A stretch of 64,000 bases of DNA, taken from positions 620,001-684,000 of the forward strand of contig CAWFAS010000001.1 in NCBI GenBank assembly GCA_963813895.1, in the 5' to 3' direction. The notes under the pieces are model-generated. The model saw only the letters and a list, made by a program, of their open reading frames with translations, was not told where the DNA came from and ran no database searches. Position 1 is the first letter of the stretch; each line of letters opens with the position of its first letter. Made by a program: the position numbers and the translations under genes. This DNA is from DASZWJ01 sp963813895 (GTDB lineage Bacteria; Pseudomonadota; Gammaproteobacteria; JAURND01). Below are positions 9,962 to 18,400 of this stretch, in pieces.

Positions 9962-10564
9962 ATGCAAAGTAAATCAGGCAGTCGGGACGGAAAAAACCCA
10001 ACGATAGACTTAAATACCCTATGGGAAGAACGCATGTTGGGCGAGGATATCCCGCCCATAGATTGGAACCGCCCGATCACTCATCAGGAAGTGGAATATT
10101 TATTAAGTCTTTACCCCTATTTGCAGGTCATTAGTAGCGAAGCTATTTGGGAAGAGGAAATAATCCCGCAATTCAAAAAAGCTCCAACAGGATGGCTCAT
10201 CCACGATTACGGTCAGGCTATGAGCACTTCTCCTGGAAAAAATTTGTATGGGCCAGGCAATCCTGAATTGCATGAGGAAGAGGAAGGTGGAAGCGGGCAA
10301 CGCGGCACCGGCACTATTGTCAGGAAAACATTTATCACCGCCGAGGCAATGATTGAATTGGCAATTGAAAAGGGTTGGCCCGGCGTTGAAATTGTATCCG
10401 GCACCCCTTTTATGCAATGGGCTGCATGGATGGCAGCACAGGACAGAGGATATACGTTAGTGGGTTATAACCCTACTGAAAAAGAAAAGAAAAAGCGTGA
10501 GCGTATTGTGCGCCTAAGGAAAAGTGTGGGAGTTGGTTTGGGTGTAAGACCGTCTAAGGGGTAG
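9962..10564 (+). CDS. Uncharacterised protein with LPD7-like C-terminal region
   Basis: 200-residue soluble protein with no confident family. No signal peptide or membrane segment is seen. The N-terminal half is acidic and Trp-rich (about residues 15-80), then a Gly/Glu-rich loop with a run of four Glu near 106-109. Residues about 125-180 (AMIELAIEKGWPGVEIVSGT, then RGYTLVGYNPTEKEKK) resemble from memory the LPD7 domain of relaxases and large polyvalent proteins; this is a weak, unverified match. The C-terminus is strongly basic. Orphan gene, divergent from fba and convergent with another orphan across an R2 palindrome. It may be a secreted effector or a mobile-element remnant. Confidence 0.7.
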   Translation: MQSKSGSRDGKNPTIDLNTLWEERMLGEDIPPIDWNRPITHQEVEYLLSLYPYLQVISSEAIWEEEIIPQFKKAPTGWLIHDYGQAMSTSPGKNLYGPGNPELHEEEEGGSGQRGTGTIVRKTFITAEAMIELAIEKGWPGVEIVSGTPFMQWAAWMAAQDRGYTLVGYNPTEKEKKKRERIVRLRKSVGVGLGVRPSKG

Positions 10565-10572
10565 GTGTTATG

Positions 10573-10658
10573 CAGTTTTTAACCGAGCCGCGACCGTTAG
10601 GGAGCGTTTACGTAGCTCCAATAAACGCTCCCTAACGGTCGCGGCTCGGTTAAAACTG
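10573..10658. repeat. R2 palindromic repeat, copy a
   Basis: Near-perfect inverted repeat: arms 10573-10610 and 10622-10658, core CCGAGCCGCGACCGTTAGGG. It sits exactly between two convergent genes, starting 8 bases after the first stop codon, so its RNA hairpin could end transcription from both sides, although neither arm is followed by a U-run. A degenerate copy lies at 21407-21487, also between convergent genes. Confidence 0.85.
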
Positions 10659-10671
10659 TGTGCCAAAATGT

Positions 10672-11520
10672 CTAATAAGTTTGATTGGGTTTTTTAGGAA
10701 CTGTAGAGAACGGCGTCGGTGGTGGCGGTGGTGGTTTAACAGCCGCATTTTCTCTTTGTTCTTGTTGTTTAATAGGTTGACGAATCCAGCTGCTCGTTAG
10801 AGTCTTAGTCTCAGGTTTGGCTGCATTTGTGGGTGCGGGCGTAGGTTTGGCTGCATCTGTGGAAGAAGGTGTATTGGAGTCATGACGACGTGCGACATTT
10901 GCCAGGGTACTTGATTTAGTGCCTGAGGGTGCCACACCCGCTGTAGGAATATTCCGGCTATCCAGTTTTATCTGACCTCCTCCTTTGTTCATCTTTTGAT
11001 TTTGCATAGCCGTTGCCTCAGGAGCGCCCCCATCAACATTGGCATTGGCTTCTAATTGTAATGGCTTAACGGCAACATCCTCTTCGGGTCTTGGCTCATT
11101 CTTGTTTTTTTGCTCTTTGTCATTTTTTTGCTTCTCTTGTTTAAGAGCAGCATATTCTTTTTTGAACTCATTCGCCAAAAGCGTCTTGAAGACTTGTGGA
11201 GGAATAGGCTTATTGCCAAACTTTTTCTGCAATGTTTTAACTGCAGCTCCTAAAGCTTTTAGGGAGGTTAGGTCCTTCACCTGGTCTCCCGCTAACCCTA
11301 AATTTTTAATAGCTATTGGTTCCTTATCTTTTTTTTGTTTTTGAACATATTCAATGCATTGCCGCAGAGTTTTATCCAGTAGGAGTTGCTTGGTAAATGT
11401 ATCTTGCTGAATTAAAAATAATTTTTTGCCAATTTCTATATAGGGAGCCTTGACGCGATCTAGTTGTTCTTTTAGGGCTTCAGCTGCGGGTTTAGGAGGA
11501 GTGAGACTTCGTTGTCGCAT
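10672..11520 (-). CDS. Uncharacterised basic, proline-rich, largely disordered protein
   Basis: 282-residue hydrophilic protein with no recognised family. Residues 1-130 look helical and lysine-rich; 130-155 is a charged KQEKQKNDKEQKNKNEPRPE type linker; the rest is low in complexity with Ala, Pro and Thr. A run of six prolines lies at 263-268, followed by TPF and a basic tail ending NQTY. No signal peptide or membrane segment is present. Polyproline runs in bacterial proteins of this kind often bind eukaryotic SH3, EVH1 or profilin-like partners, so an effector role is possible but not shown. Upstream (11572-11592) there are three TTAA tetramers, two of them 11 bases apart. Start ATG 11520 with AAAGG upstream. 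Confidence 0.7.
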   Translation of the reverse strand: MRQRSLTPPKPAAEALKEQLDRVKAPYIEIGKKLFLIQQDTFTKQLLLDKTLRQCIEYVQKQKKDKEPIAIKNLGLAGDQVKDLTSLKALGAAVKTLQKKFGNKPIPPQVFKTLLANEFKKEYAALKQEKQKNDKEQKNKNEPRPEEDVAVKPLQLEANANVDGGAPEATAMQNQKMNKGGGQIKLDSRNIPTAGVAPSGTKSSTLANVARRHDSNTPSSTDAAKPTPAPTNAAKPETKTLTSSWIRQPIKQQEQRENAAVKPPPPPPTPFSTVPKKPNQTY

Positions 11521-11609
11521 GAGTTTACCTTTAGGGACACAATAAAGTTATAAAATTGTTATTATTGTAGAGTATTAACCTTAAGTTAATATGAAAGGAA
11601 TTAAATTTT

Positions 11610-12242
11610 CTATTCGACTAATAGCTCCAATTGTAGTTGCTTCTGGACCAATTTGTTTACTTGATTCTTGCCCCCTAATACTGAGCGGCATAAATTTAGG
11701 GCATCGTGTGCGCTTAATTCAGGAAACACGGTGCTTAAAACCTCGCCCAGGCTGGTGCAATCTACATCATCAAGGTAAATGTATAGCACCTGACAATAGG
11801 TGACAATATTTTGGCAGGCATGGGCTGCCCGTTGTGCATAAGTGCGGCTGCGGTTACGTTGCGCTTTTTTAGGTGCCGCATCAACAATTAACAGTTCTTC
11901 AATTTGCTCTGCTGTCAATTCTGTAGCTAATACTTCAGAGCGAACGGGATCTGTCCAATCAGGGCCGGCATAAGCTTTTTGCAGGGTATTACGCAAGTGG
12001 CGCAGGGGCATGACGATGCGTTCATGCCAAGTATGAATGCTGGTGAGGAGGTGTTTTAGTTCCTGTTTGGTTAATAAACCGTGATTATTAGCCGCAAACC
12101 AAAGACAAAACAGCAGCATATTGACGTTAAGATTGTAACGGTTCTGCAATCCGAGCAGATTTTCTTTGGTATCACCATAAATCTGGCAGGAAAAGCCCCA
12201 GAATGGATGGTTTGGCAATAAAGTGGTGGTTTTTATTGTCAT
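11610..12242 (-). CDS. TIGR02444 family protein
   Basis: 210-residue cytosolic protein that fits the gammaproteobacterial TIGR02444 (DUF2390) family: the opening LPNHPFWGFSCQIYGDTKENLLGLQ followed by NVNMLLFCLWFAANN and WHERIVMPLRHLR is the usual layout, within residues 8-90. The function of the family is unknown. Residues after 150 are helical, and a DALNLCRSVLGG stretch lies near 180. The gene stands alone, with the proline-rich orphan downstream on the same strand and rocD divergent upstream. Confidence 0.75.
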   Translation of the reverse strand: MTIKTTTLLPNHPFWGFSCQIYGDTKENLLGLQNRYNLNVNMLLFCLWFAANNHGLLTKQELKHLLTSIHTWHERIVMPLRHLRNTLQKAYAGPDWTDPVRSEVLATELTAEQIEELLIVDAAPKKAQRNRSRTYAQRAAHACQNIVTYCQVLYIYLDDVDCTSLGEVLSTVFPELSAHDALNLCRSVLGGKNQVNKLVQKQLQLELLVE

Positions 12243-12460
12243 GTGGTTAACATCCTATGCCAAGCAGTATATACTGAGAAAATAACACTAAAATTCTTAA
12301 ATAACAAAATTATTATAACCTAGAACAATCTAAGCTCTGCTGCGAATAATTGTCGGATGAGAATGACAGATAAATAAGTTCTTAGTGCTTGCAGTTAGGT
12401 TGCGTAATTCTGCTACACAGCTGCACAATATTTTGTTAAACAACCGGAAGGAACAAATGT

Positions 12461-13672
12461 ATGCACCCAATCCTTGAAACAGAAAACCGATATTCAGCAC
12501 CTAATTACCATCCCCTGCCTGTTATATTGGTCAAAGGTGAAGGTGTCTATCTGTGGGATATTAACGGCAAGCAATACATTGATATGATGAGCGCTTATTC
12601 CGCAGTTAGTCATGGCCACTGCCATCCAGTGCTGGTTGATGCCTTAACGCAACAGGCGCGGCAGTTATGCATAACCTCACGTGCTTTTCATACCGATAAG
12701 TTGGCGCCATTCCTTGAATATGCTTGCGAATTGATGGGTCAAGATAAAGCGCTGCCTATGAATACGGGCGCTGAAGCAGTAGAAACAGCAATCAAGACCG
12801 TGCGTAAGTGGGGCTATATGGTCAAAGGTATTCCCGATAATCAGGCCGAAATTATAGTATGTGAAGGAAATTTTCATGGCCGCACTACGACCATTATCAG
12901 CTTTTCTACAGAAGAACAGTATCGTAATGGTTTTGGCCCGCTAACCCCAGGTTTTAAAGTAGTTCCTTATGGCGACGCCGAGGCACTGGAAAACGCTATT
13001 TCCTCTCGTACCGCTGCCTTCCTCGTGGAGCCTGTGCAAGGCGAGTCAGGCATTCGCGTTCCGCCCGTTGGATATTTGAAAAAATGTGCGGAGATCTGTG
13101 CGGCCAATAATGTATTGTTCATTTCAGATGAAGTTCAGACAGGTCTTGGCCGAACAGGCAAAATGCTGGCTTGCCAACATGAAGATATCAAGCCAGACGG
13201 GGTGATCCTAGGGAAAGCTTTGGGTGGTGGTCTGCTGCCAGTTTCACTATTCTTAGCGAAAGCGGAAGTGATGGATGTATTTGCCCCAGGTGACCACGGA
13301 AGCACCTTTGGTGGAAATCCACTGGCCGCTACAGTAGGGTTGGCTGCTTTAAGAACGTTAATCAATGAAGATATGGTGGCAAACTCAGCCAAATTAGGCA
13401 GCTATTTTTTGAAAGAATTATCCGCAATTAACAGCCCGCTAATTCGTGAAGTACGCGGTAAAGGATTATTCATTGGTGTAGAAATTGATACGCGTCAAGC
13501 TTCTGCACGTGAAGTATGCCTACAGTTAGTAGCCGACGGTCTGCTGACTAAAGATACGCATGGCACTGTCATTCGTCTTTGCCCACCGTTGATTATTACT
13601 CGCCAGCAAATTGATAACGCATTGAAAATCATCAAGCATAGCCTGCAACAAGTTGAGCATGCAATGGCATAA
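12461..13672 (+). CDS. rocD: Ornithine--oxo-acid aminotransferase
   Basis: 403-residue fold-type I PLP aminotransferase of class III. It is predicted to convert ornithine and 2-oxoglutarate to glutamate semialdehyde and glutamate. The opening NYHPLPVILVKGEGVYLWD and the MSAYSAVSHGHCHP segment are typical of ornithine aminotransferase rather than of ArgD or GabT. The PLP lysine lies in LGKALGGGLLPVS, the cofactor Asp in FISDEVQTGLGRTG. ATG 12461 has GGAAGGA about 9 bases upstream. The 14-base gap to metG suggests co-transcription. A close relative such as acetylornithine aminotransferase is less likely. Confidence 0.9.
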   Translation: MHPILETENRYSAPNYHPLPVILVKGEGVYLWDINGKQYIDMMSAYSAVSHGHCHPVLVDALTQQARQLCITSRAFHTDKLAPFLEYACELMGQDKALPMNTGAEAVETAIKTVRKWGYMVKGIPDNQAEIIVCEGNFHGRTTTIISFSTEEQYRNGFGPLTPGFKVVPYGDAEALENAISSRTAAFLVEPVQGESGIRVPPVGYLKKCAEICAANNVLFISDEVQTGLGRTGKMLACQHEDIKPDGVILGKALGGGLLPVSLFLAKAEVMDVFAPGDHGSTFGGNPLAATVGLAALRTLINEDMVANSAKLGSYFLKELSAINSPLIREVRGKGLFIGVEIDTRQASAREVCLQLVADGLLTKDTHGTVIRLCPPLIITRQQIDNALKIIKHSLQQVEHAMA

Positions 13673-13686
13673 TTTTAGCTTCCTAT

Positions 13687-15342
13687 ATGACAAAACAAAC
13701 CAGACAAATTCTGATCACTACTGCCTTGCCGTATGCTAATGGCTCAATTCATTTAGGACATATTGTAGAATACGTTCAGGCCGATATTTGGGCCCGATTT
13801 CAAAATTTGTATGGGCAAAATTGTCTGTTCGTTTGCGGTGAGGATACTCACGGTACGCCGATTATGATCAGCGCGGAAAGGCAGAATATAACTCCTGAGG
13901 CATTAATCGCCAAAAGCAGTGAGGAGCATCGAGCAGATTTTGCAGATTTCAATATTAATTTTGACTACTACTACACCACGCATTCCCCGGAAAACCAACG
14001 GCTGTCTAATCTGGTTTACCAACGCTTGCGCGAACGTGGCGACATTGAGACACGCACCATTGAGCAAGCCTTTGATCCTGTCAAAGGCCTATTTTTACCC
14101 GACCGTTATGTTAAGGGGGAATGCCCACGCTGTGGTGCTAGTGATCAATATGGTGATAATTGTGAGGTCTGTGGGGCTACGTATCAGCCTACTGAGCTAA
14201 AAAATCCTCTATCAGTTTTGTCTGGTGTCACCCCTATTCAAAAAGAATCGGTACATTATTTCTTCCGTTTAGAAAATTATACTGCAGCTCTGCAACAATG
14301 GATGCATTCAGGGTGCCTGCAGCCACAGGTAGTTAATAAATTGGCGGAATGGTTTGAAGTGGGTCTGCAATCTTGGGATATTTCCCGTGATGCACCTTAT
14401 TTCGGCTTTGAAATCCCCGATGCCCCAGCTAAATACTTTTATGTGTGGCTAGATGCTCCCATTGGATATATGGCCAGTTTTCAAAAACTTTGTGAACAAC
14501 GTCCCCAATTAAGTTTTGACGATTATTGGGGCCAAGACAGTAAAACCGAGCTATACCACTTTGTCGGTAAAGACATTATTTATTTTCATGCACTATTTTG
14601 GCCGGCGATGCTACAAGGGAGTGGATTTCGCACGCCTTCAGCCGTATTTGCGCATGGTTTTCTGACTATTAATGGCCAGAAAATGTCAAAATCTCGCGGC
14701 ACATTTATTACCGCACGCGATTATCTGCAACATTTGGATTCAGAATATCTGCGTTATTATTTTGCAGCTAAACTAAATAGCCGCATTGAAGATATTGATT
14801 TAAATTTTACCGATTTTACTCAGCGTATTAATTCTGATCTGGTAGGTAAGGTAGTGAATATTGCCAGCCGCTGTGCAGCATTTATTAACAGGCAATTTGC
14901 CGGACAACTAGCTGCCGAACTGGATCAGCCAGAACTATTTACTGAGTTTGCTTCTGCAGGTATCAAAATCGCAGAGCTATATGATGCACGCGAATATCAA
15001 CAAGCGGTGCGCGAGATTATGCAATTGGCAGATCGTGCTAATCAATATATTGATTCCGTAAAGCCTTGGGTATTAGCGAAAGAAGCAGGTCAGGAGAAAA
15101 AAGTGCAACAAGTGTGCACCCTGGGCATCAATCTATTTAAAGTGATTATGACCTATTTAAAACCGGTACTCCCTCGCACTGCATTGGCAGCAGAAGCTTT
15201 TTTAAATACCGATCCACTGAATTGGAGTAACGTGGCGACGCCATTATTAAATCATCAAGTGAATACCTTCCAGCCGTTGTTGCAACGCATAGATCCGGCA
15301 GCTATTACTGCTTTATTAAAACGGTCTGACGCGACTTGCTAG
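13687..15342 (+). CDS. metG: Methionyl-tRNA synthetase, short form
   Basis: 551-residue class I aminoacyl-tRNA synthetase that charges tRNA-Met. The HIGH-type motif HLGH is at residues 22-25 and KMSKS at 332-336. A single zinc knuckle is built by Cys146, 149, 159 and 162. The alpha-helical anticodon-binding domain fills 390-540. The chain stops there: the C-terminal EMAP-like tRNA-binding domain of longer enzymes such as that of E. coli (677 residues) is absent, a known natural variant. The gene follows an aminotransferase closely, and an R10-type repeat follows its stop codon. Confidence 0.96.
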   Translation: MTKQTRQILITTALPYANGSIHLGHIVEYVQADIWARFQNLYGQNCLFVCGEDTHGTPIMISAERQNITPEALIAKSSEEHRADFADFNINFDYYYTTHSPENQRLSNLVYQRLRERGDIETRTIEQAFDPVKGLFLPDRYVKGECPRCGASDQYGDNCEVCGATYQPTELKNPLSVLSGVTPIQKESVHYFFRLENYTAALQQWMHSGCLQPQVVNKLAEWFEVGLQSWDISRDAPYFGFEIPDAPAKYFYVWLDAPIGYMASFQKLCEQRPQLSFDDYWGQDSKTELYHFVGKDIIYFHALFWPAMLQGSGFRTPSAVFAHGFLTINGQKMSKSRGTFITARDYLQHLDSEYLRYYFAAKLNSRIEDIDLNFTDFTQRINSDLVGKVVNIASRCAAFINRQFAGQLAAELDQPELFTEFASAGIKIAELYDAREYQQAVREIMQLADRANQYIDSVKPWVLAKEAGQEKKVQQVCTLGINLFKVIMTYLKPVLPRTALAAEAFLNTDPLNWSNVATPLLNHQVNTFQPLLQRIDPAAITALLKRSDATC

Positions 15343-15375
15343 ACTCTAGGATTGAATGTCATTCTCCCACCCATT

Positions 15376-15525
15376 TTTGGAAAATCACTGTATCCCCTTT
15401 CCAGAGGGCTTTATTAAATAATTCTCTTCCTAACTATCCGAAACCCTATGATCCCCTCTCCCCCCGCGGGAGAGGGTTAGGGAGAGGGGATGGTGTGGCA
15501 TTCATCGGTGAAAATTAAATGATAA
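15376..15525. repeat. R10 half element plus pyrimidine/purine palindrome
   Basis: The first 85 bases (TTGGAAAATCACTGTATCCC onward) closely match the left arm of the R10 palindrome at 53792-53875. They lead into a short inverted repeat CCCCTCTCCC...GGGAGAGG at about 15452-15490. The segment with GGTGTGGCATTCAT at 15490-15525 is found again at 41023-41060, so the region is a mosaic of repeat pieces. A 60-codon open frame through it is repeat-derived and is not a gene. Confidence 0.75.
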
Positions 15526-15563
15526 ATGGCACCCTCCTAAAAGTGACCTAGAAAACACAAAAA

Positions 15564-15935
15564 ATGAAAACACTACAACGTGCTCAAATACGAGAAAATG
15601 AATGTATAGGCTGTGCCAAGTGCTTGCCCGCTTGTCCGGTTGACGCCATTATCGGTGCAGCAAAATTCATGCATACCGTGATCACTAGTGAATGCATAGG
15701 TTGTCGTTTGTGCGTCGCGCCCTGTCCAGTCGATTGCATTGAAATGTATAAGATACCCTTACCTGCTGCAGAGGAACGAAAACAAATAGCGCAGCTGGCA
15801 CGCAAACGTGTGGTCGCGCGTGCCAGACGGTTAGCAGTTGAATCTGAGTCTAAACAGGCAGAAATGACTGCCTATGCCGCGAGAAAAACTGAAATTGCTG
15901 CAGCTGTGGCTAGGGTGGCCCAAAAGCTTAATTAA
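15564..15935 (+). CDS. RnfB/RsxB-like two-cluster ferredoxin, shortened
   Basis: 123-residue protein with two [4Fe-4S] motifs, CIGCAKCLPACPVDAI (residues about 14-29) and CIGCRLCVAPCPVDCI (about 44-59), then a basic helical tail. This is the C-terminal half of RnfB/RsxB. The N-terminal membrane anchor and the four-cysteine cluster domain of full-length RsxB are absent, and no other rsx/rnf gene is present nearby. The gene is followed after 17 bases by nth, as the rsx operon is in E. coli, so it is probably the last survivor of that operon, now a soluble electron carrier. Confidence 0.85.
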   Translation: MKTLQRAQIRENECIGCAKCLPACPVDAIIGAAKFMHTVITSECIGCRLCVAPCPVDCIEMYKIPLPAAEERKQIAQLARKRVVARARRLAVESESKQAEMTAYAARKTEIAAAVARVAQKLN

Positions 15936-15952
15936 GGGCTGACGATCAAACT

Positions 15953-16585
15953 ATGAACAAAAAAAAATCCTTAGAAATTTTTCAACGTCTTCAGTCACAA
16001 AATCCCCATCCAGAAACTGAGTTGCATTTCAGCTCTGCTTTTGAGTTATTGGTTGCAGTGATTTTATCCGCCCAAGCCACAGATAAGCGCGTCAATATCG
16101 TGACTCAGGAATTATTTCCGATAGCCAATACTCCAGAAAAAATTCTGGCCCTGGGCGAGGCGGGATTAAAAAAAACTATTCAAAGCATCGGGCTTTATAA
16201 TACCAAAGCGGCCAATATTGTGAAAACTGCACAAATGTTGGTAGACAAGCATCACTCACAAGTGCCGAGACAACGCGAAGAATTAGAATCCTTGCCAGGG
16301 GTGGGAAGAAAAACCGCCAATGTGATTTTAAATTCATTATTTGGTGACGAGACTATTGCGGTAGATACCCACATTTTTCGGGTGGCTAACCGTACAGGGT
16401 TAGCGCCCGGCAAGAATGTGCGCGAAGTGGAGCAGAAATTATTAAAAACCGTACCTCCCGAATATCGGAAGCACGCACACCATTGGTTAGTATTACATGG
16501 ACGTTATGTATGTATCGCACGAAAGCCAAAGTGCCCAGAATGTTTGATACGCGACTTATGTGAATATAAATATAAGACAGAATGA
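15953..16585 (+). CDS. nth: Endonuclease III
   Basis: 210-residue bifunctional DNA glycosylase and AP lyase that removes oxidised pyrimidines in base excision repair. The helix-hairpin-helix LPGVGRKTA carries the catalytic Lys120, the catalytic Asp is Asp138 in AVDTH, and the [4Fe-4S] ligands are Cys187, 194, 197 and 203. All these numbers match the E. coli enzyme exactly. It is co-directional with the rsxB-like gene 17 bases upstream, and its end lies 15 bases from the convergent permease gene. Confidence 0.97.
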   Translation: MNKKKSLEIFQRLQSQNPHPETELHFSSAFELLVAVILSAQATDKRVNIVTQELFPIANTPEKILALGEAGLKKTIQSIGLYNTKAANIVKTAQMLVDKHHSQVPRQREELESLPGVGRKTANVILNSLFGDETIAVDTHIFRVANRTGLAPGKNVREVEQKLLKTVPPEYRKHAHHWLVLHGRYVCIARKPKCPECLIRDLCEYKYKTE

Positions 16586-16600
16586 TATGCAACCACACCA

Positions 16601-17797
16601 TTATCTAGTAGCCAACTGCGTCAACATAATAATAATTGAAAAAATAATAATTAACACCATGACCGCTTTGCTAATATTTACCCGATAGCCAGTAGCAATT
16701 TTTTTCCAATAACGCCCACTCCATAGCATCAGAATAGGTAAAATCCCAAATAAAATCGCGACAAAAATTCCAGCATAACCTAAAGCGAGAATGAATCCGT
16801 TTGGAAAATAATAGGCAAATAGTAGGGGGGGAAGAAAAGTAGCAATAAGAGTGAATACTTTATTTTTCTGCGTTCGTTTAATTTGAAAACTATCGATTAA
16901 AAAGTCAAATAAACTGAAAGAAACTCCGATAAAAGAAGTAGCAATAGCACAGAAAGTAAATGCTTTAAATAAAACCGAAATCAATCCTTTACCTAGAATA
17001 TGATCAAGCGATTGTGCAAGCCCTGTTGCAGGTTGCCCTGATGCCAGTACTTGTAATAGCCCTTCTTTGCCATTGACAGGAACTACTCCGAGAATAACTA
17101 ATTCCCATAAAATATAAACCAATAATGGAATGCTACTGCCTATTATGATGGCCTTACGCAACCTTTTTACATCATCATTAAGGTACACCCTAAGGCTAGG
17201 AAGAATGTTTTGAAACCCGAAAGAAGTAATGACTACAGGCAAAGCCAGCCACATTTTATTGACGGTTGCCTGTTCCAAGTGAGGGAGTTCGATATGGGGT
17301 GCGAGAAAAATAATTACAATTAAATAGGTGATAGCTTTACCCATAAAAAATAAGCGGTTCATATAATCTACAGGCCGGGTACCTATGTAAATCGCAGTAC
17401 CCACCAGTAAAATTAATACCAGGGCTCCGGAGCCATTATACATATTAGTATGGAATACGCTAGCTACGATTTTTTGTACTAAATCGCCCATGCCAGAAAC
17501 ATAGGCTGCCATAATAGAATAGAACAGCATAAAATAAGTAATCCAAGCAATAAGCTTCCCCCATACCCCCAGAGTATGGCTTGCCATTGAGACAATGTTA
17601 GTTCCAGGTTTTAACCACAGATTCACTTCCAGCATGATGAGACCAGTCGCCAGCATGCACAACCAGCATAATACAAATAGTAGGATCGAGGGCAGAAAGC
17701 CATACGCAGCAGTAGTCACTGGTAGCGCGAGCATGCCAGCGCCGATAGAAGTTCCGGCAATTAATAATATGGTTCCGAAATATTTATTGGTTTGCAT
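16601..17797 (-). CDS. Aromatic amino acid transporter (HAAAP family, TyrP/Mtr type)
   Basis: 398-residue inner-membrane permease with about 11 hydrophobic segments. The opening FGTILLIAGTSIGAGMLALP is the hallmark of the hydroxy/aromatic amino acid permease family, and NILPSLRVYLNDDVKRLRKA near 200 is the cytoplasmic loop typical of TyrP-like members. Likely substrate is tyrosine or tryptophan taken up with protons; TyrP and Mtr cannot be told apart here. It follows the PH-domain gene by 28 bases on the same strand. Confidence 0.88.
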   Translation of the reverse strand: MQTNKYFGTILLIAGTSIGAGMLALPVTTAAYGFLPSILLFVLCWLCMLATGLIMLEVNLWLKPGTNIVSMASHTLGVWGKLIAWITYFMLFYSIMAAYVSGMGDLVQKIVASVFHTNMYNGSGALVLILLVGTAIYIGTRPVDYMNRLFFMGKAITYLIVIIFLAPHIELPHLEQATVNKMWLALPVVITSFGFQNILPSLRVYLNDDVKRLRKAIIIGSSIPLLVYILWELVILGVVPVNGKEGLLQVLASGQPATGLAQSLDHILGKGLISVLFKAFTFCAIATSFIGVSFSLFDFLIDSFQIKRTQKNKVFTLIATFLPPLLFAYYFPNGFILALGYAGIFVAILFGILPILMLWSGRYWKKIATGYRVNISKAVMVLIIIFSIIIMLTQLATR

Positions 17798-17825
17798 GGG
17801 AAATATTTTTCCTGAGTGGAGTTGC

Positions 17826-18329
17826 TTATACAGTTATTTTCTTATCAATCTGTTCTTGAATCGTATTGCGCAAATAAAAAGGCTGAGGCAAGTCTTGAAA
17901 TATATCTGTACTGCCGCCCGTCCCGCTGACCATCAAGTCCCCATAATTGAAGACCCTTCCCAAAATGCCCTGAAAAATGCTGACGCTCTCGATACGTGGT
18001 AATAAAATCTCGCCGGTCCTACGCGTGAGTAGTCCTTTTTTTAATAACACGCGCTTATTAGTAATAATAAAAGAAGTGGAAATATACTTTACATAAGCAG
18101 GTATACCTACAATGATAGCCAAAATCAGCAATATAAGGGGAATAAGTTGATAAAGGGGTGGAAGTGATGAGAGCAATCGTACATGGCCGATGTGAAACAT
18201 CGCAGTGATAAAAAATATCAAAATTGCCAATATCAGCCACAACGCAGCTTTGGAAAAGATTATCCAGTGAGGTCTTATGTGACAGACTATTTTTTCATCC
18301 TGCATTAAACTTTGTTTGAGATCACTCAT
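17826..18329 (-). CDS. PH domain (bPH2/YdbS-like) membrane protein
   Basis: 167-residue protein with two transmembrane helices at about residues 28-48 and 58-82, followed by a bacterial PH (bPH2, DUF304) domain of which YISTSFIITNKRVLLKKGLL and LPRIESVSIFQGILGRVFNY are the signature strands. Function unknown; such proteins sit in the inner membrane. The start ATG at 18329 has AGGAA 8 bases upstream. It likely forms a unit with the downstream permease. Confidence 0.85.
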   Translation of the reverse strand: MSDLKQSLMQDEKIVCHIRPHWIIFSKAALWLILAILIFFITAMFHIGHVRLLSSLPPLYQLIPLILLILAIIVGIPAYVKYISTSFIITNKRVLLKKGLLTRRTGEILLPRIESVSIFQGILGRVFNYGDLMVSGTGGSTDIFQDLPQPFYLRNTIQEQIDKKITV

Positions 18330-18351
18330 AGTTTTTCCTTGTTTGAGTAAT

Positions 18352-18382
18352 TATACCCGAAATCCTAAGTGTATCGGGTATA
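18352..18382. repeat. R8 short palindrome, copy a
   Basis: 31-base inverted repeat TATACCCGAAATCCTAAGTG continuing to TATCGGGTATA, between parC and the PH-domain gene. Identical or near-identical copies are at 32718-32748 (opposite orientation) and 35252-35282. Copies a and c are both followed, after about 15-20 bases, by a related AATCTAAGTTGC segment. Confidence 0.8.
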
Positions 18383-18400
18383 TTCCTTTGGATCAGAATC

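Noticed and set aside
10573..10658. Standard rho-independent terminator
   Set aside because: The stem is far longer than normal and has no U-tract on either side; it belongs to a repeat family, though it may still stop transcription.
15336..15518. 60-codon frame after metG
   Set aside because: Its sequence is translated R10/R6-type repeat DNA (SPRGRGLGRG), with no ribosome-binding site.
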